From Arthrobacter sp. ov407 (GTDB taxonomy: Bacteria; Actinomycetota; Actinomycetes; Actinomycetales; Micrococcaceae): a DNA stretch of 64,000 bases. Shown piece after piece: positions 1 to 8,778 of the stretch. Location of the stretch: NCBI RefSeq assembly GCF_900102895.1, contig NZ_FNGD01000001.1, positions 1 through 64,000 on the forward strand, written 5' to 3'. Under the pieces are notes generated by a model. The model did no database searches, was not told the origin of the DNA, and was given only the letters and a program-made list of their open reading frames with translations. How positions within the stretch are numbered: position 1 is the stretch's first letter; every line of letters begins with the position of its first letter. The position numbers and the translations under genes are program-made.

Positions 1-271
1 ACAAGCCGGCCTCCGCCGCGAGATCCTGGGCAGTTTCGCCCGCGATGAACCGTTCGACCAAGGCGAGCTTGAATTCGAACGAGTACACCTGTTTTGTCGG
101 CTTGGCCATCAGCGCTCCTCGACCGTGGATTCTCCACCGCAGATAGAGAAGCTGCACCGGCGAGTGAGACACACCCAGCAGCCGCGCAGCCGCTTTATCC
201 GCGATGCCCTTCTCAAACCACGCTACAGCGGCCTCGCGCTGCTCTTCGGATAACGGACTACGTACATGCAT
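1..271 (-). CDS. IS3-type transposase OrfA (HTH protein), N-terminal part
   Basis: This is the first 90 codons of a minus-strand gene that runs off the left edge. The product starts MHVRSPLSEEQREAAVAWF and contains two consecutive helix-turn-helix-like segments: about residues 10-35 (KGIADKAAARLLGVSH) and about residues 62-90 (FKLALVERFIAGETAQDLAAE). Two HTH units are typical of the longer IS3 OrfA proteins, which bind the element ends and are joined to the DDE catalytic OrfB by programmed frameshifting. The ATG at 271 is the first in-frame start, and the upstream bases are the IS terminus. Function is inferred from family resemblance; the catalytic part is not visible. Confidence 0.7.
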   Translation of the reverse strand, partial: MHVRSPLSEEQREAAVAWFEKGIADKAAARLLGVSHSPVQLLYLRWRIHGRGALMAKPTKQVYSFEFKLALVERFIAGETAQDLAAEAGL

Positions 272-331
272 AAAACTGCTCCCCGGGAGTCGGAACTGAA
301 TTTCTCAGTCCAACTTCCGGGGAGCAGTTCA
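1..331 (-). mobile_element. End of an IS3-family insertion sequence
   Basis: Read on the minus strand the element begins TGAACTGCTCCCCGG at 331, with the TG end typical of IS3 elements, and runs into an OrfA-like reading frame at 271. AACTGCTCCCCGG recurs in the opposite orientation just before that start codon (about 274-286), so the end carries an internal inverted repeat. The rest of the element, including the catalytic OrfB, lies outside the window, so the second terminal repeat and target duplication cannot be checked. Family assignment is inferred from the protein and the TG terminus. Confidence 0.75.
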
Positions 332-342
332 AACCCGGGAGT

Positions 343-600
343 GGACATGCTCACGGGCACCTAGAGGGACATGTCCAGCCCCGGTCCTCCGGCATGGACT
401 TTTTCCCCGGCACCACGGGACATGTCCAGCCTTGGGACCCAGGCAGGGACTTTTTCCCCGGCACCACGGGACATGTCCAGCCTTGGGACCCAGGCAGGGA
501 CATGGTGGCATTGTGTCCAGTGGCCGAGGCCGGGACTGGGCATGTCCCGCGGGGACTGTCCGCGCCCGGTCGTGCGCCGCCGCGAGGATTGAGCATGTCC
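343..600. repeat. GGACATGTCC palindrome array 1
   Basis: This fills the non-coding gap between the IS end and purD. GGACATGTCC occurs at 367, 418 and 469, and the variant GGACATGCTC at 343. A 51-bp unit repeats twice without change (396-446 and 447-497); inside it, GGACTTTTTCC (396, 447) alternates with GGACATGTCC at distances of 22 and 29 bp. A 21-bp element at 498-518 (GGACAT, 9 bases, GTGTCC) follows, then exactly 19 bp later GGGCATGTCCC at 538-548. A last GAGCATGTCC lies at 591-600. The same architecture occurs at 8904-9132 and 14251-14420. Function is unknown. Confidence 0.85.
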
Positions 601-654
601 AGCGGCCGACACAGCTTAGGAGCCGGCCGGGTGCACCACGTACCCTTGGAGACT

Positions 655-1965
655 GTGAAGGTACTTGTCATCGGCCCCGGCGGCCGCGAACACGCCATTG
701 TCCGATCCTTGCTCGCTGACCCCAAGGTTTCCGAGGTCCACGCGGCCCCGGGCAACGCCGGCATCAGCGCCCTGGTCCCCACATATGCGATCGACGCGAA
801 CGATCCCGACGCCGTCGCCGCGCTGGCCGTCAGGCTCACCGTGGACCTGGTGGTGGTCGGCCCGGAGGCGCCCCTCGCTGCCGGTGTGTCAGACGCCGTC
901 CGGGCCGCCGGCATCCCCGTGTTCGGCCCCGACAAGGCCGCGGCCCAGCTCGAGGCGTCCAAGGCCTTCGCCAAGGAAGTCATGGCCGAGGCCGGCGTCC
1001 CCACGGCCATGGCCCGGGTGGCCGGCACCGCCGAGGAAGCTGCCGACGCGCTCGACACCTTCGGCGCCCCCTACGTAGTCAAAGACGACGGGCTCGCCGC
1101 CGGCAAGGGCGTCGTCGTCACCAACAACCGGGACGAGGCCCTCGCGCACGCCCAAAGCTGCTTCGACGCCGGCGGCACCGTCGTAATCGAGGAATTCCTC
1201 GACGGGCCCGAGGTCTCCGTGTTCGTCCTCTGCGACGGCAGCAACACCGTGGCCCTGTCCCCGGCGCAGGACTTCAAGCGCATCTTCGACAACGACGAAG
1301 GCCCCAACACCGGCGGCATGGGCGCCTACACGCCCCTGGAATGGGCCCCCGAAGGCCTCATCCAGGAAGTGATCGACCGCGTCGCCCAGCCCACGGTCAA
1401 CCAGATGGCCAACCGCGGCACCCCGTTCGTCGGCGTCCTCTTCGTAGGCCTCGCCCTGACCTCGCGCGGCACGCGGGTCATCGAATTCAACGTCCGGTTC
1501 GGCGATCCCGAAACCCAGGCCGTCCTCGCCCGGCTCAAGACCCCCCTCGGCGGGCTGCTCATGGCCGCCGCCAAGGGCGACCTGGACAAGGTGCAGCCGC
1601 TGCGCTGGTCCAAGGACACGGCGGTAGCCGTCGTCGTCGCCGCCGAGAACTACCCGGACACCCCGCGCACCGGCGACCGCATCCGGGGCCTGAAGAAGGT
1701 CGACGCCCTGGACGGCGTCCACGTGATCCACGCCGGGACCAAGCTCGACGGCGAAGGCAAGGTCGTGTCGGCCGGCGGCCGCGTCCTGGCCGTCGTGGCG
1801 CTCGGCACCGACCTCGTGGAGGCCCGGGAACGGGCGTACGACGGCGTCGAGCTCGTCCAGCTGGACGGCAGCCAGTTCCGCACCGACATCGGCGGTAAGG
1901 CCGCCCGCGGCCAAATCCGCGTAACGGCGCCGGGAACGCCGGCCGCGTCGAAAGCGAAGGCGTGA
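655..1965 (+). CDS. purD: Phosphoribosylamine-glycine ligase (GAR synthetase)
   Basis: PurD joins glycine to 5-phosphoribosylamine with ATP, the second step of de novo purine synthesis, in the cytoplasm. The 436-residue product has the usual length. It begins VKVLVIGPGGREHAIV, the N-terminal dinucleotide-like fold of GARS, followed by an ATP-grasp domain (about 100-300, with SKAFAKEVMAEAGVP and GPNTGGMGAYTP) and the C-domain. I chose the GTG at 655 because family homology starts exactly there and GGAG lies just upstream; the frame stays open to 394 only through the repeat array, which is not coding. The 3' end overlaps purC by 4 bp (GTGA), so the two are translationally coupled. The palindrome array lies directly upstream. 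Confidence 0.96.
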   Translation: MKVLVIGPGGREHAIVRSLLADPKVSEVHAAPGNAGISALVPTYAIDANDPDAVAALAVRLTVDLVVVGPEAPLAAGVSDAVRAAGIPVFGPDKAAAQLEASKAFAKEVMAEAGVPTAMARVAGTAEEAADALDTFGAPYVVKDDGLAAGKGVVVTNNRDEALAHAQSCFDAGGTVVIEEFLDGPEVSVFVLCDGSNTVALSPAQDFKRIFDNDEGPNTGGMGAYTPLEWAPEGLIQEVIDRVAQPTVNQMANRGTPFVGVLFVGLALTSRGTRVIEFNVRFGDPETQAVLARLKTPLGGLLMAAAKGDLDKVQPLRWSKDTAVAVVVAAENYPDTPRTGDRIRGLKKVDALDGVHVIHAGTKLDGEGKVVSAGGRVLAVVALGTDLVEARERAYDGVELVQLDGSQFRTDIGGKAARGQIRVTAPGTPAASKAKA

Positions 1966-2951
1966 ACGTGACCGAACCCGCGGCCCCGACGCCCAAGACC
2001 ACGCCCGACACCACCCCTGAGACCCTGCCCAAGGGCGGACTGGACACCCCCACGCTGGACCTGCCCGGCTGGCAGCACGTTTACTCCGGCAAAGTCCGCG
2101 ACCTCTACGTCCCCGCGGACCCGGCCTTCACCGAACGCTTCGGCCAGGACTGCGTCCTGGTGGTGGCCAGCGACCGTATCAGCGCCTACGACCACGTCCT
2201 GGCCAGCGAGATCCCGGACAAGGGCCGCATCCTGACCCAGCTGAGCCTGTGGTGGTTCGAACAGCTCGGCGTCGCCCACCACGTCCTCGCGTCCACGGTC
2301 GACGGCGGTGTTCCCGCCGCCGTCGAGGGCCGGGCCATGATCTGCAAGAAACTGGACATGTTCCCGGTCGAATGCATCGCCCGGGGATACCTCACCGGCT
2401 CGGGGCTCCTGGAGTACCGCGAGTCGGGCACCGTGTGCAGCATTCCGCTGCCCGCCGGCCTTGTCGACGGATCACGGCTGCAGGAGGCCATCTTCACACC
2501 CTCGGCGAAGGCCGAAGTGGGCGAGCACGACGAGAACATCACCTACGACGCCGTCGTGGGCCTCGTGGGTGCGGACGTCGCGGCGAATTTGAGCCAGCTG
2601 ACCCTGGCGATCTACACCAAGGCCGAGGAAATCGCGCGCGGCCGCGGCATCATCCTGGCCGACACCAAGGTGGAATTCGGCCTCGACGCGGCCACCGGCG
2701 TCATCACCCTGGGCGACGAAGTGCTGACCCCGGATTCGTCACGCTTTTGGGACGCGGCCACGTACCGGCCCGGCCAGGCCCAGCCGTCCTACGACAAGCA
2801 GTATGTCCGGGACTGGCTGACCTCGCCCGAATCGGGCTGGGACAAGGCCTCCGACACGCCCCCGCCCGCCCTTCCGGCCGACGTCGTGGCGCGCACGCGC
2901 AGCCGCTATGTGGAGGCTTACGAGAAGCTCACCGGCCGGACGTTCGCCTAG
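1962..2951 (+). CDS. purC: Phosphoribosylaminoimidazole-succinocarboxamide synthase
   Basis: PurC ligates aspartate to CAIR using ATP to give SAICAR in purine synthesis. The 329-residue product carries the SAICAR synthetase signatures YSGKVRDLY (about residue 42), ASDRISAYD (about 70) and the GYLTGSG segment. It is longer than the roughly 240-residue E. coli enzyme and resembles the longer yeast/actinobacterial class, with a 30-residue Pro/Thr-rich N-terminus. GTG at 1962 overlaps the purD stop; GTG at 1968 is an alternative start. It is the last gene of the purDC pair and converges on the HTH-TPR gene. A duplicated TTCGCCTAGCCCG spans its stop codon (about 2942-2973). Confidence 0.95.
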   Translation: MNVTEPAAPTPKTTPDTTPETLPKGGLDTPTLDLPGWQHVYSGKVRDLYVPADPAFTERFGQDCVLVVASDRISAYDHVLASEIPDKGRILTQLSLWWFEQLGVAHHVLASTVDGGVPAAVEGRAMICKKLDMFPVECIARGYLTGSGLLEYRESGTVCSIPLPAGLVDGSRLQEAIFTPSAKAEVGEHDENITYDAVVGLVGADVAANLSQLTLAIYTKAEEIARGRGIILADTKVEFGLDAATGVITLGDEVLTPDSSRFWDAATYRPGQAQPSYDKQYVRDWLTSPESGWDKASDTPPPALPADVVARTRSRYVEAYEKLTGRTFA

Positions 2952-3004
2952 CCCGGACGGGTGTTCGCCTAGCCCGCCCGTTCGCCTGGTCCGGCCGGGC
3001 CGGG

Positions 3005-4270
3005 CTATGCTTCCGCGGAAGCGGCCTCGGCCCGCCGCTGGGCCAGCTTGATCTCGAGCACGGCGTCCAGGGCCTGCTGGACCCGGTCCGAGGCGCCCGC
3101 CGCGCTGAACTCCTTCTGGGCTTCCTCAAGGTAGACCAGGGCCTCCGCGGACTCCCCGGCAGCCTTGAGGGCCTTGCCCAGCAGCAGGGAGACCTCGCCT
3201 GCCGTGTGCCGGGCCAGCGCCTCCCGCTCGGCGTGGATCTCACGCAGCTTCTGGACGGCGGCCACGATGTCGCCGGTGAGGTAGAGCCAGCGGGCCCGGA
3301 TGAAGGCGACTTCCAGCTGGTCCGTCTTGTTGCCGCCGACAATCGAGAGGGCCAGTTCGGCGCGCTCGATCGATGACAGGGTCTCGGGCTCGACGATTCC
3401 GGAGGAGAGGCGGACCGCGGCGGAGGCCTTGTTGAACCGGGCCCACAGGTCGATGTCATTGGCCGGGGAAAGCAGCCGGCCGGCCCGCTCGTGGTATTTG
3501 ATCCCCTCGGGGTAGTCGTGGCGCATGAAGGCCACGTTGCCGATCACCCAGGCCACCTCGCCGGCGAGCTGCGACATGGAGTGGTCGTCCATCTGGTCGT
3601 TCATGGCCTGGCAGTACTCCCAGGCCTCATCCAGCCGGCCGCTCTCGGCCAGGGCACCGATGAGGGCGCGGAGGGCGCCGATGATCATGGTGGAGCCCTT
3701 GGGCAGCTCTGCGCAGAGCCGCACCGCTTCCTGCGCATGCTCGACGGCGGCGGTCAGCTGTCCCTGCCCCTGCGAGGCTGCGGCGAGCATCTGTTCGGCC
3801 CGGACGCCGAGCCCGGCCGACTCCGCGGCCATCGGGTGCTCCAGCAGATTCTGGACCACGTCCTTGCACTCCTGCCAGAGGCCCTGCTTGATCAGGCACT
3901 CGGCCTGCATATAGGTCATGTTCCACCACGCGCTGGTGTTCTTGGCCTCCAGGGCGATCTTGGCGGCAGCGGCGGCGTGGGTGGCGGCCACGGGATAGTC
4001 CCGGAGGTCCCAGGCCTGCCGGGCATACAGCCCCGCGAGCACGTATTCGGCGTCGCTGACGGACACCGGCTGGCTCCAGGCCTCGAGCGCCTTGGGGGCC
4101 AGTTCAAGCCGGCGGGCAAGCTCTTCGATGACATCGGCAGTCGGTTCGCGGCGTCCGGTTTCCAGCAGCGAGATGTAGCTGGGGGAGTACAGGTCGCGGC
4201 CCAGCTCCGCCTGCGTCAGGCCCCGTTCGAGCCGTTCCGCGCGGAGCTTCTCCCCAAATCCGTTCCCCAC
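3005..4270 (-). CDS. XRE-type HTH regulator with TPR repeats (RRNPP-like architecture)
   Basis: This 421-residue cytoplasmic protein has an N-terminal lambda-repressor-type HTH (about residues 7-60, with GLTQAELGRDLYSPSYISLLETGRREP). The remaining roughly 350 residues are helical and TPR-like, for example YARQAWDLRDYPVAATHAAA and RWLYLTGDIVAAVQKLREI. The length and HTH-plus-TPR order match NprR-class members of the RRNPP family, whose TPR part binds a re-imported signalling peptide. The start is GTG at 4270, with a strong AGGAGG (4276-4281) five bases before it. Divergently, 130 bp away, lies a secreted peptide gene with three VGNWPDPM copies, the usual RRNPP gene arrangement. HTH and TPR assignment is solid. 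The peptide-receptor role is inference; it could instead be one of the many uncharacterised actinobacterial XRE-TPR regulators. Confidence 0.85.
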   Translation of the reverse strand: MGNGFGEKLRAERLERGLTQAELGRDLYSPSYISLLETGRREPTADVIEELARRLELAPKALEAWSQPVSVSDAEYVLAGLYARQAWDLRDYPVAATHAAAAAKIALEAKNTSAWWNMTYMQAECLIKQGLWQECKDVVQNLLEHPMAAESAGLGVRAEQMLAAASQGQGQLTAAVEHAQEAVRLCAELPKGSTMIIGALRALIGALAESGRLDEAWEYCQAMNDQMDDHSMSQLAGEVAWVIGNVAFMRHDYPEGIKYHERAGRLLSPANDIDLWARFNKASAAVRLSSGIVEPETLSSIERAELALSIVGGNKTDQLEVAFIRARWLYLTGDIVAAVQKLREIHAEREALARHTAGEVSLLLGKALKAAGESAEALVYLEEAQKEFSAAGASDRVQQALDAVLEIKLAQRRAEAASAEA

Positions 4271-4290
4271 GGATACCTCCTAATTCCGGA

Positions 4291-4349
4291 CATTCTTTGT
4301 ACTAAATGCTTGACAGTCTCTGTAGAAACCATTTTACAATGTGTGTCAA
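4291..4349 (+). promoter_or_regulatory. Divergent promoter/operator between regulator and peptide gene
   Basis: TTGACA at 4310-4315 is a consensus -35. Candidate -10s are TACAAT at 4335-4340 (19-bp spacer) or TTTACA at 4333-4338 (17 bp). Symmetry is dense. TTGACA is mirrored by TGTCAA at 4344-4349. CATTTTACAATG (4330-4341) is nearly palindromic over the -10. CATTCTTTGTACTAAATG (4291-4308) is a second CATT...AATG inverted site towards the regulator. Two similar CATT/AATG sites are plausible operators for the adjacent HTH protein. The peptide mRNA also has GAGGA at 4391-4395 before ATG 4401. No binding evidence is available. Confidence 0.6.
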
Positions 4350-4400
4350 CAAGGGTAGTGCTGACTTGGTTAAGGACCCCAACCCATATTGAGGAACTCT

Positions 4401-4619
4401 ATGTTGAAGAAGATTGCAGCCGGCGCCGTTTTGGCGGGCGCACTGGCATTCTCCGCCGCGGCCCCGGCCGTGCTGTCCGCTGCTTCACTTACCGATGTCT
4501 CAGACGTTGCCGCCGTCGGCAACTGGCCCGACCCCATGCGCGTGGCCCAGGCGGTGGGCAATTGGCCCGACCCGATGACCCACTCGGTGAACGTCGGCAA
4601 CTGGCCCGACCCGATGTAG
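4401..4619 (+). CDS. Small secreted peptide precursor with three VGNWPDPM repeats
   Basis: This 72-residue protein has a Sec-type signal peptide: MLKK, a hydrophobic core at about 5-24, and a likely cleavage after the SAA at about 26-28. The exported part carries the octapeptide VGNWPDPM three times (residues 39-46, 52-59 and 65-72) at a strict 13-residue period, with variable RVAQA and THSVN linkers; the last copy ends the protein. The three DNA copies differ only at synonymous positions (GTC/GTG, AAC/AAT, CCC/CCG), which suggests selection on the peptide sequence. ATG 4401 is chosen because GAGGA precedes it; the in-frame TTG at 4389 has no such site. I do not recognise the family. Its place beside an HTH-TPR regulator suggests a pheromone precursor, but this is inference. 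Confidence 0.85.
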   Translation: MLKKIAAGAVLAGALAFSAAAPAVLSAASLTDVSDVAAVGNWPDPMRVAQAVGNWPDPMTHSVNVGNWPDPM

Positions 4620-4640
4620 CAACCCCGATGTAGCAGGTCC

Positions 4641-4676
4641 GGCACAGCCCCGGGAGATTTCTCCCGGGGCTGTGCC
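4641..4676 (+). terminator. Strong hairpin after the peptide gene
   Basis: GGCACAGCCCCGGGAG (4641-4656) pairs perfectly with 4661-4676 around a 4-base loop. There is no T-run, which is common for actinobacterial terminators. Just before it, GATGTAGCA is duplicated (about 4612-4636), repeating the stop-codon region. Confidence 0.8.
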
Positions 4677-4749
4677 GTGTCCGGACAGCGTCCCGCGCCG
4701 GGAGGATCACCGGCGCCGGGAGAACACTAAATTGTGCGGGAAACGCAAA

Positions 4750-4778
4750 AGAGGACCCTCCGCGTGGAGGGCCCTCTT
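4750..4778 (-). terminator. Terminator of tRNA-Pro
   Basis: GAGGACCCTCC (4751-4761) pairs with GGAGGGCCCTC (4766-4776) with one mismatch. Read on the minus strand it is followed by TTTTGCG. It lies seven bases beyond the tRNA 3' end. Confidence 0.8.
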
Positions 4779-4784
4779 ATGTTT

Positions 4785-4861
4785 TGGTCGGGATGACAGG
4801 ATTTGAACCTGCGACCTCGTCGTCCCGAACGACGCGCGCTACCAAGCTGCGCCACATCCCG
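4785..4861 (-). tRNA. tRNA-Pro (anticodon CGG)
   Basis: The minus strand gives a complete 77-nt cloverleaf. The acceptor stem is CGGGATG/CATCCCG, the D arm is around AGCTTGGTAGC, the anticodon stem CGTCG/CGACG holds loop TTCGGGA (anticodon CGG, reading CCG), and the T arm is GCAGG-TTCAAAT-CCTGT. The 3' CCA is encoded. No integrase, tRNA fragment or att duplication is visible nearby. Confidence 0.95.
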
Positions 4862-5001
4862 ATCCGCTGCTTCAAAAGCAACTTCACAAGAGTATCCGAT
4901 CAGGGCCCCGGATGTGAAATCGGGCCTGCGGCGACGGTGGGGTGACGACGTCGCCGCGCCGACGTCCCGGCCCGGGGCGGGCCGGTCCCAGCGGGAGCGG
5001 T

Positions 5002-6915
5002 TCAGACCAGCGAGTCCTTCCAGGCGCCGTGCAGCCGGGCGAAGGCGCCGCCGTCGCCGATCAGCTGCGCCGGGGTGCCGTCCTCGACGACGCGTCCGTC
5101 GTGCACCACCAGGACCCGGTCCGCCGTCTCCACGGTGGAGAGCCGGTGGGCGATGATCAGCGCTGTCCGCCCGGCGCCGGGGGCGGCGCCCGGTCCGGAG
5201 GCCGCGTCCGCGGCTGGCTGCCCGCCGGCCGTGTCCGGGGTGCCGGCCTCCCGCGTGCCGGTCTCCCGCGTCCCGCGCAGGAGCCCCGCGAGGCCCTGCT
5301 GGACCATGCGCTCCGACGGGATGTCCAGCGAGGACGTGGCCTCGTCCAGGATCAAGACGGCCGGGCGGGCCAGGAAGGCCCGGGCGAAGCTGATCAGCTG
5401 GCGCTGTCCGGCGGAGACCCGGCCGCCGCGCTTGTTGACGTCGGTGTCGTAGCCGTCCGGAAGTTCCATGATGAAGGCGTGCGCCCCCACTGCCCGGGCC
5501 GCGTCCTCAATTTCCTCGCGCGAGGCTTCGGGCCGGCCCAGGGCGATGTTGTCCGCGACGGAACCGCTGAACAGGAAGGCCTCCTGGGTGACCATGACAA
5601 CGTTCCGGCGCAGGTCCTCGGTGGTGAGCTGGCGCAGGTCCACGCCGTCGAGGGTCAGGGACCCGGCGGAGACGTCGTAGAAGCGGGCAATCAGCTTCGC
5701 GAGGGTGGACTTGCCGGCGCCGGTCTGCCCGACGAGCGCGACCGTCTGGCCGGCGGGGATGTGCAGGTCCAGCCGCGGGATAACGACCGGGCCGTCGCCG
5801 TAGCGGAATTCGACGTCGTTGAAGTCGATGCTGCCCCGCGCATGGTCCAGGGCAACGGGTGTCCTCGGCGGCCGCACGGTGGGGATCTCCTCGAGCAGGC
5901 CCGAGACCTTTTCCAGCGCCGCCTGGGCGCTTTGGAAGGAGTTGTAGAACATCGCCATCTGGTCCACCGGCTGGAAGAAGCGCTTGGTGGACAGGATCAG
6001 GGCCAGGAGCACACCCACCTCGAGGTCGCCGTTGAGGACCCGGAAACCGCCCGTGAGCAGCACCAGGGCCACGCACACGTTCCCGATCAGCACCAGCCCG
6101 GGCTGGAAGATGCCGTTGAGGTTGATGGAGCGGACGGTCGCGCGCCGGTAGTCCTCGGACAGGTCGGCGTAGCGCGCGGCATTCTCGTGTTCCTTCCGGA
6201 ACGCCTTCACGGCCCGGATGCCGGTCATGGTCTCCACGAAGTGCACGATCAGCCGGGCCGAGACCACCCGGGATTCGCGGAAGGCAATCTGTGAGTGCTT
6301 CTGGTACCAGCGGGCCAGGAAATACATCGGCACGCCGGCGGCCAGCACCAGCACGCCGCTGCGCCAGTCCAGGGCGAACACCGTCACGGCCGTAAACGCC
6401 ATGAACAGCATTCCCGAGGCCAGCGAGCTCACGCCGGAGTCCAGGAGTTCGCGCAGGGCCTCCAGGTCCGAGGTCTGCCGGGCGATGATGCGGCCGGAGG
6501 TGTATTTCTCGTGGAATTCCAGGCTCAGCCGCTGCGTGTGGCGGAAGACCCGGACGCGGAGGTCCAGCAGCATCGCCTGGCTGAGCCGCGCCGTCGAGGT
6601 CACGTACAGGGCCGTCAGGCCGGCCGCCACGACGGCCGCGGCGAGGTATGCGACGCCGGCGAACACCAGGGGAAGGTTGTCGCCGGCGCGCACGGCCGGC
6701 AGGGCGTGGTCGATTCCGAAGGCTATCAGCACTGGCCCTGCCACGCGGGCGGCCTGGGACAGGACGACGGCGCCGATCGTCAGCCAGAAACGGGCCCGGA
6801 CGGGGCGGATCAGGGAGCCCAGAAGGGTCAGGGAGCGCCGCCGGACGGCCTTGCTCTCGTTCTTGCTGAGGTGCGCGTTGTCCTCATTGGCGGTGCCGAA
6901 CGTTGCGCTGCTCAT
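5002..6915 (-). CDS. ABC exporter half-transporter, subunit 2 of a heterodimer
   Basis: This 637-residue fusion has six TM helices (about 35-320) followed by an ATPase domain. Walker A is GQTGAGKST (about 405), Walker B is VLILDEATS with the catalytic Glu, and the H-loop is IIAHRLSTV. The signature motif is VSAGQRQ rather than LSGGQ. A roughly 30-residue Gly/Ala/Thr-rich insertion lies between D-loop and H-loop. The gene overlaps its upstream partner by 4 bp (ATGA), so both are made from one mRNA. Complementary defects in the two ATPases identify a BmrCD/TM287-288-type heterodimeric multidrug or lipid exporter. The substrate cannot be told from sequence; no regulator is in the operon. Confidence 0.9.
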   Translation of the reverse strand: MSSATFGTANEDNAHLSKNESKAVRRRSLTLLGSLIRPVRARFWLTIGAVVLSQAARVAGPVLIAFGIDHALPAVRAGDNLPLVFAGVAYLAAAVVAAGLTALYVTSTARLSQAMLLDLRVRVFRHTQRLSLEFHEKYTSGRIIARQTSDLEALRELLDSGVSSLASGMLFMAFTAVTVFALDWRSGVLVLAAGVPMYFLARWYQKHSQIAFRESRVVSARLIVHFVETMTGIRAVKAFRKEHENAARYADLSEDYRRATVRSINLNGIFQPGLVLIGNVCVALVLLTGGFRVLNGDLEVGVLLALILSTKRFFQPVDQMAMFYNSFQSAQAALEKVSGLLEEIPTVRPPRTPVALDHARGSIDFNDVEFRYGDGPVVIPRLDLHIPAGQTVALVGQTGAGKSTLAKLIARFYDVSAGSLTLDGVDLRQLTTEDLRRNVVMVTQEAFLFSGSVADNIALGRPEASREEIEDAARAVGAHAFIMELPDGYDTDVNKRGGRVSAGQRQLISFARAFLARPAVLILDEATSSLDIPSERMVQQGLAGLLRGTRETGTREAGTPDTAGGQPAADAASGPGAAPGAGRTALIIAHRLSTVETADRVLVVHDGRVVEDGTPAQLIGDGGAFARLHGAWKDSLV

Positions 6916-8735
6916 CGGGAAATCTCCTCGGACTGGTCCTCGAGGGCGGACAGTTCTGAATCCAGGTCCCGCGGTTCCGGGTCCAGGCTGGCGATTACGT
7001 AGCGGTAGTGGCTGTTCTGGGCGAGCAGTTCCGCGTGCGTGCCGACGGCGGCGATCCGGCCGTCCTCGAGCAGGGCCACCCGGTCGGCCAGCGCCACCGT
7101 GGAGGGCCGGTGGGCCACGATCAGAGTGGTGGTGTCCGCGAGGACCTTGCGCAGCCTTGCCTCGACGAGGACCTCGGTGTTCACGTCCAGCGCCGAGAGC
7201 GGGTCGTCCAGGACCAGCACGGCCGGTTTCGCGGCGATGGCGCGGGCCAGGGCAATGCGCTGGCGCTGGCCGCCGGAGAGGCTGAGGCCCTCCTCGCCGA
7301 TCAGGGTATCCACCCCGTCCGGCAGGGAATAGGCGAAGTGGGCCTGGGCGACGTCGAGGGCTTCCTCCAGGGCCGCGTCGCGGCCTTCCGCCGACCCGGC
7401 GTCGGGCGCGCCGAGCAGGACGTTGTCCCGGACGGAGCTGGAGAACAACGTGGTGTCTTCGAACGCCACGGCAACCGCCGTGCGCAGATCCTCCACGCCG
7501 AACTCACGCAGGTCTACGCCGTCGATGGTGATGGAACCGCCAGTGACGTCATAGAGGCGGGGGACCAGCTGCAGCAGCGCGCTCTTGCCGCCGCCCGTGA
7601 TGCCCACGAGGGCCATGGTTTCGCCGGGCCGGATGTCCAGGGTGATGTTCTTGAGGATCGGTTTGTCCGGGGCGTCCTCGTACGCGAACGCGGCATTGCG
7701 GAAGCTAAGGGCACCCTTGAGCCCGGCCGGCCGGCGGGGCTGGTCCGGGCTGGTGATCGTGTTCTGCGCGTCCATGACCTCGAAGTGCCGGTCCACCGCG
7801 GACTTCGCGGTGAGGGCCATCGCCAGCAGCATGCCGCAGAACTCGACCGGCGCGGCGACCACGGCGGCGGTGGCGAAGAAGGCCACGAGGGACCCGATGG
7901 AGAGCTGATCCGTGGATGCCAGCAGGATGCCGACGACGAGGCCGGCGCCGAGGGCGAGCTCGGGCAGGAGCGTCACCACGAGGCTGAAGGTGGCCAGGTG
8001 TTTGGCCTTGACGATCTCCGTCTGCCGGAGTTCCTCGGCCTGTTCGTTGAAGTTCTCCAGGGCCTCGCGGCTGCGGCCGAAAGCCTTCAGGACGCGGATG
8101 CCGTGGACGGATTCCTCGACCGTCGTGGCGAGGTCCCCGGCCTGGTCCTGGCTGCGGCGGGCCACCTTGCTGAACCGGGTGCGGAAGCGGAATCCGTAGA
8201 TCATGATCGGCACGGCGGCGGCCAGGAAGATCAGGGCCAGCTGCCAGCTCATGGCGAACATCACCGCGACGCCGATCACCACGGTGAGCGTGGTGACCAC
8301 CAGCATGATGGCGCCGAAGGCCATCCAGCGGCGCAGGAAGTTCAGGTCCGTCATGGCCCGGGACAGCAGCTGGCCGGAGCCCCAGCGGTCGTGGAAGGAG
8401 ACGGTGAGGTCCTGAAGGTGCCCGTAGAGGGAGACCCGCATCCGGGTCTCGACCGTGGTGGCCGGATTGATGACGAACTGCCGGCGCAGGGCCACGAGGC
8501 CTGCCTCGGCGATGCCCAGGATCAGGATGAGGAGCGAGGCGCCCCAGACGGCTTCCGCACTGCCACCGGGTTCCAGGGATTCGTTGACCAGCACGCGCAG
8601 CACCTGCGGGATGGCCAGCGCCATGACACTGGCCAGCAGTGCGCAGAGCAGGCCCATGACCAGCCGGGGCAGGATTGGCCTGACATGCGGGTAGAGACGG
8701 CTGATGGAGGTGAAGAATGAACTCTGCTTGGCCAT
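6912..8735 (-). CDS. ABC exporter half-transporter, subunit 1 of a heterodimer
   Basis: This 607-residue half-transporter has six TM helices (about 20-310) and an ATPase domain: Walker [10 protein letters not shown] (about 380), canonical LSGGQRQ, and Walker [13 protein letters not shown]. The catalytic Glu after Walker B is Asp, the classical degenerate site in heterodimeric exporters. Paired with the altered signature of subunit 2, one of the two composite ATP sites should be non-hydrolysing. It is the first gene of the pair; the start is ATG 8735. The region upstream holds an inverted repeat (8779-8799) and then palindrome array 2. Function beyond drug/lipid-type export is unknown. Confidence 0.9.
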   Translation of the reverse strand: MAKQSSFFTSISRLYPHVRPILPRLVMGLLCALLASVMALAIPQVLRVLVNESLEPGGSAEAVWGASLLILILGIAEAGLVALRRQFVINPATTVETRMRVSLYGHLQDLTVSFHDRWGSGQLLSRAMTDLNFLRRWMAFGAIMLVVTTLTVVIGVAVMFAMSWQLALIFLAAAVPIMIYGFRFRTRFSKVARRSQDQAGDLATTVEESVHGIRVLKAFGRSREALENFNEQAEELRQTEIVKAKHLATFSLVVTLLPELALGAGLVVGILLASTDQLSIGSLVAFFATAAVVAAPVEFCGMLLAMALTAKSAVDRHFEVMDAQNTITSPDQPRRPAGLKGALSFRNAAFAYEDAPDKPILKNITLDIRPGETMALVGITGGGKSALLQLVPRLYDVTGGSITIDGVDLREFGVEDLRTAVAVAFEDTTLFSSSVRDNVLLGAPDAGSAEGRDAALEEALDVAQAHFAYSLPDGVDTLIGEEGLSLSGGQRQRIALARAIAAKPAVLVLDDPLSALDVNTEVLVEARLRKVLADTTTLIVAHRPSTVALADRVALLEDGRIAAVGTHAELLAQNSHYRYVIASLDPEPRDLDSELSALEDQSEEISR

Positions 8736-8778
8736 GCCTGCTTCTTAAGACGCCCGTGCATAGATAGCACCGTTGAAT

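Noticed and set aside
4785..4861. tRNA-Pro as an integration site for a mobile island
   Set aside because: No integrase, no duplicated tRNA 3' end, and flanking genes are of normal composition.
7008..8720. 570-residue plus-strand open frame
   Set aside because: Antisense to the ABC exporter, Asp/Gly/Gln-rich shadow without start signals or domains.
5002..8735. ABC pair as dedicated exporter of the VGNWPDPM peptide
   Set aside because: The precursor has a Sec-type signal peptide, the ABC proteins lack a peptidase C39 domain, and a tRNA with terminator separates the loci.
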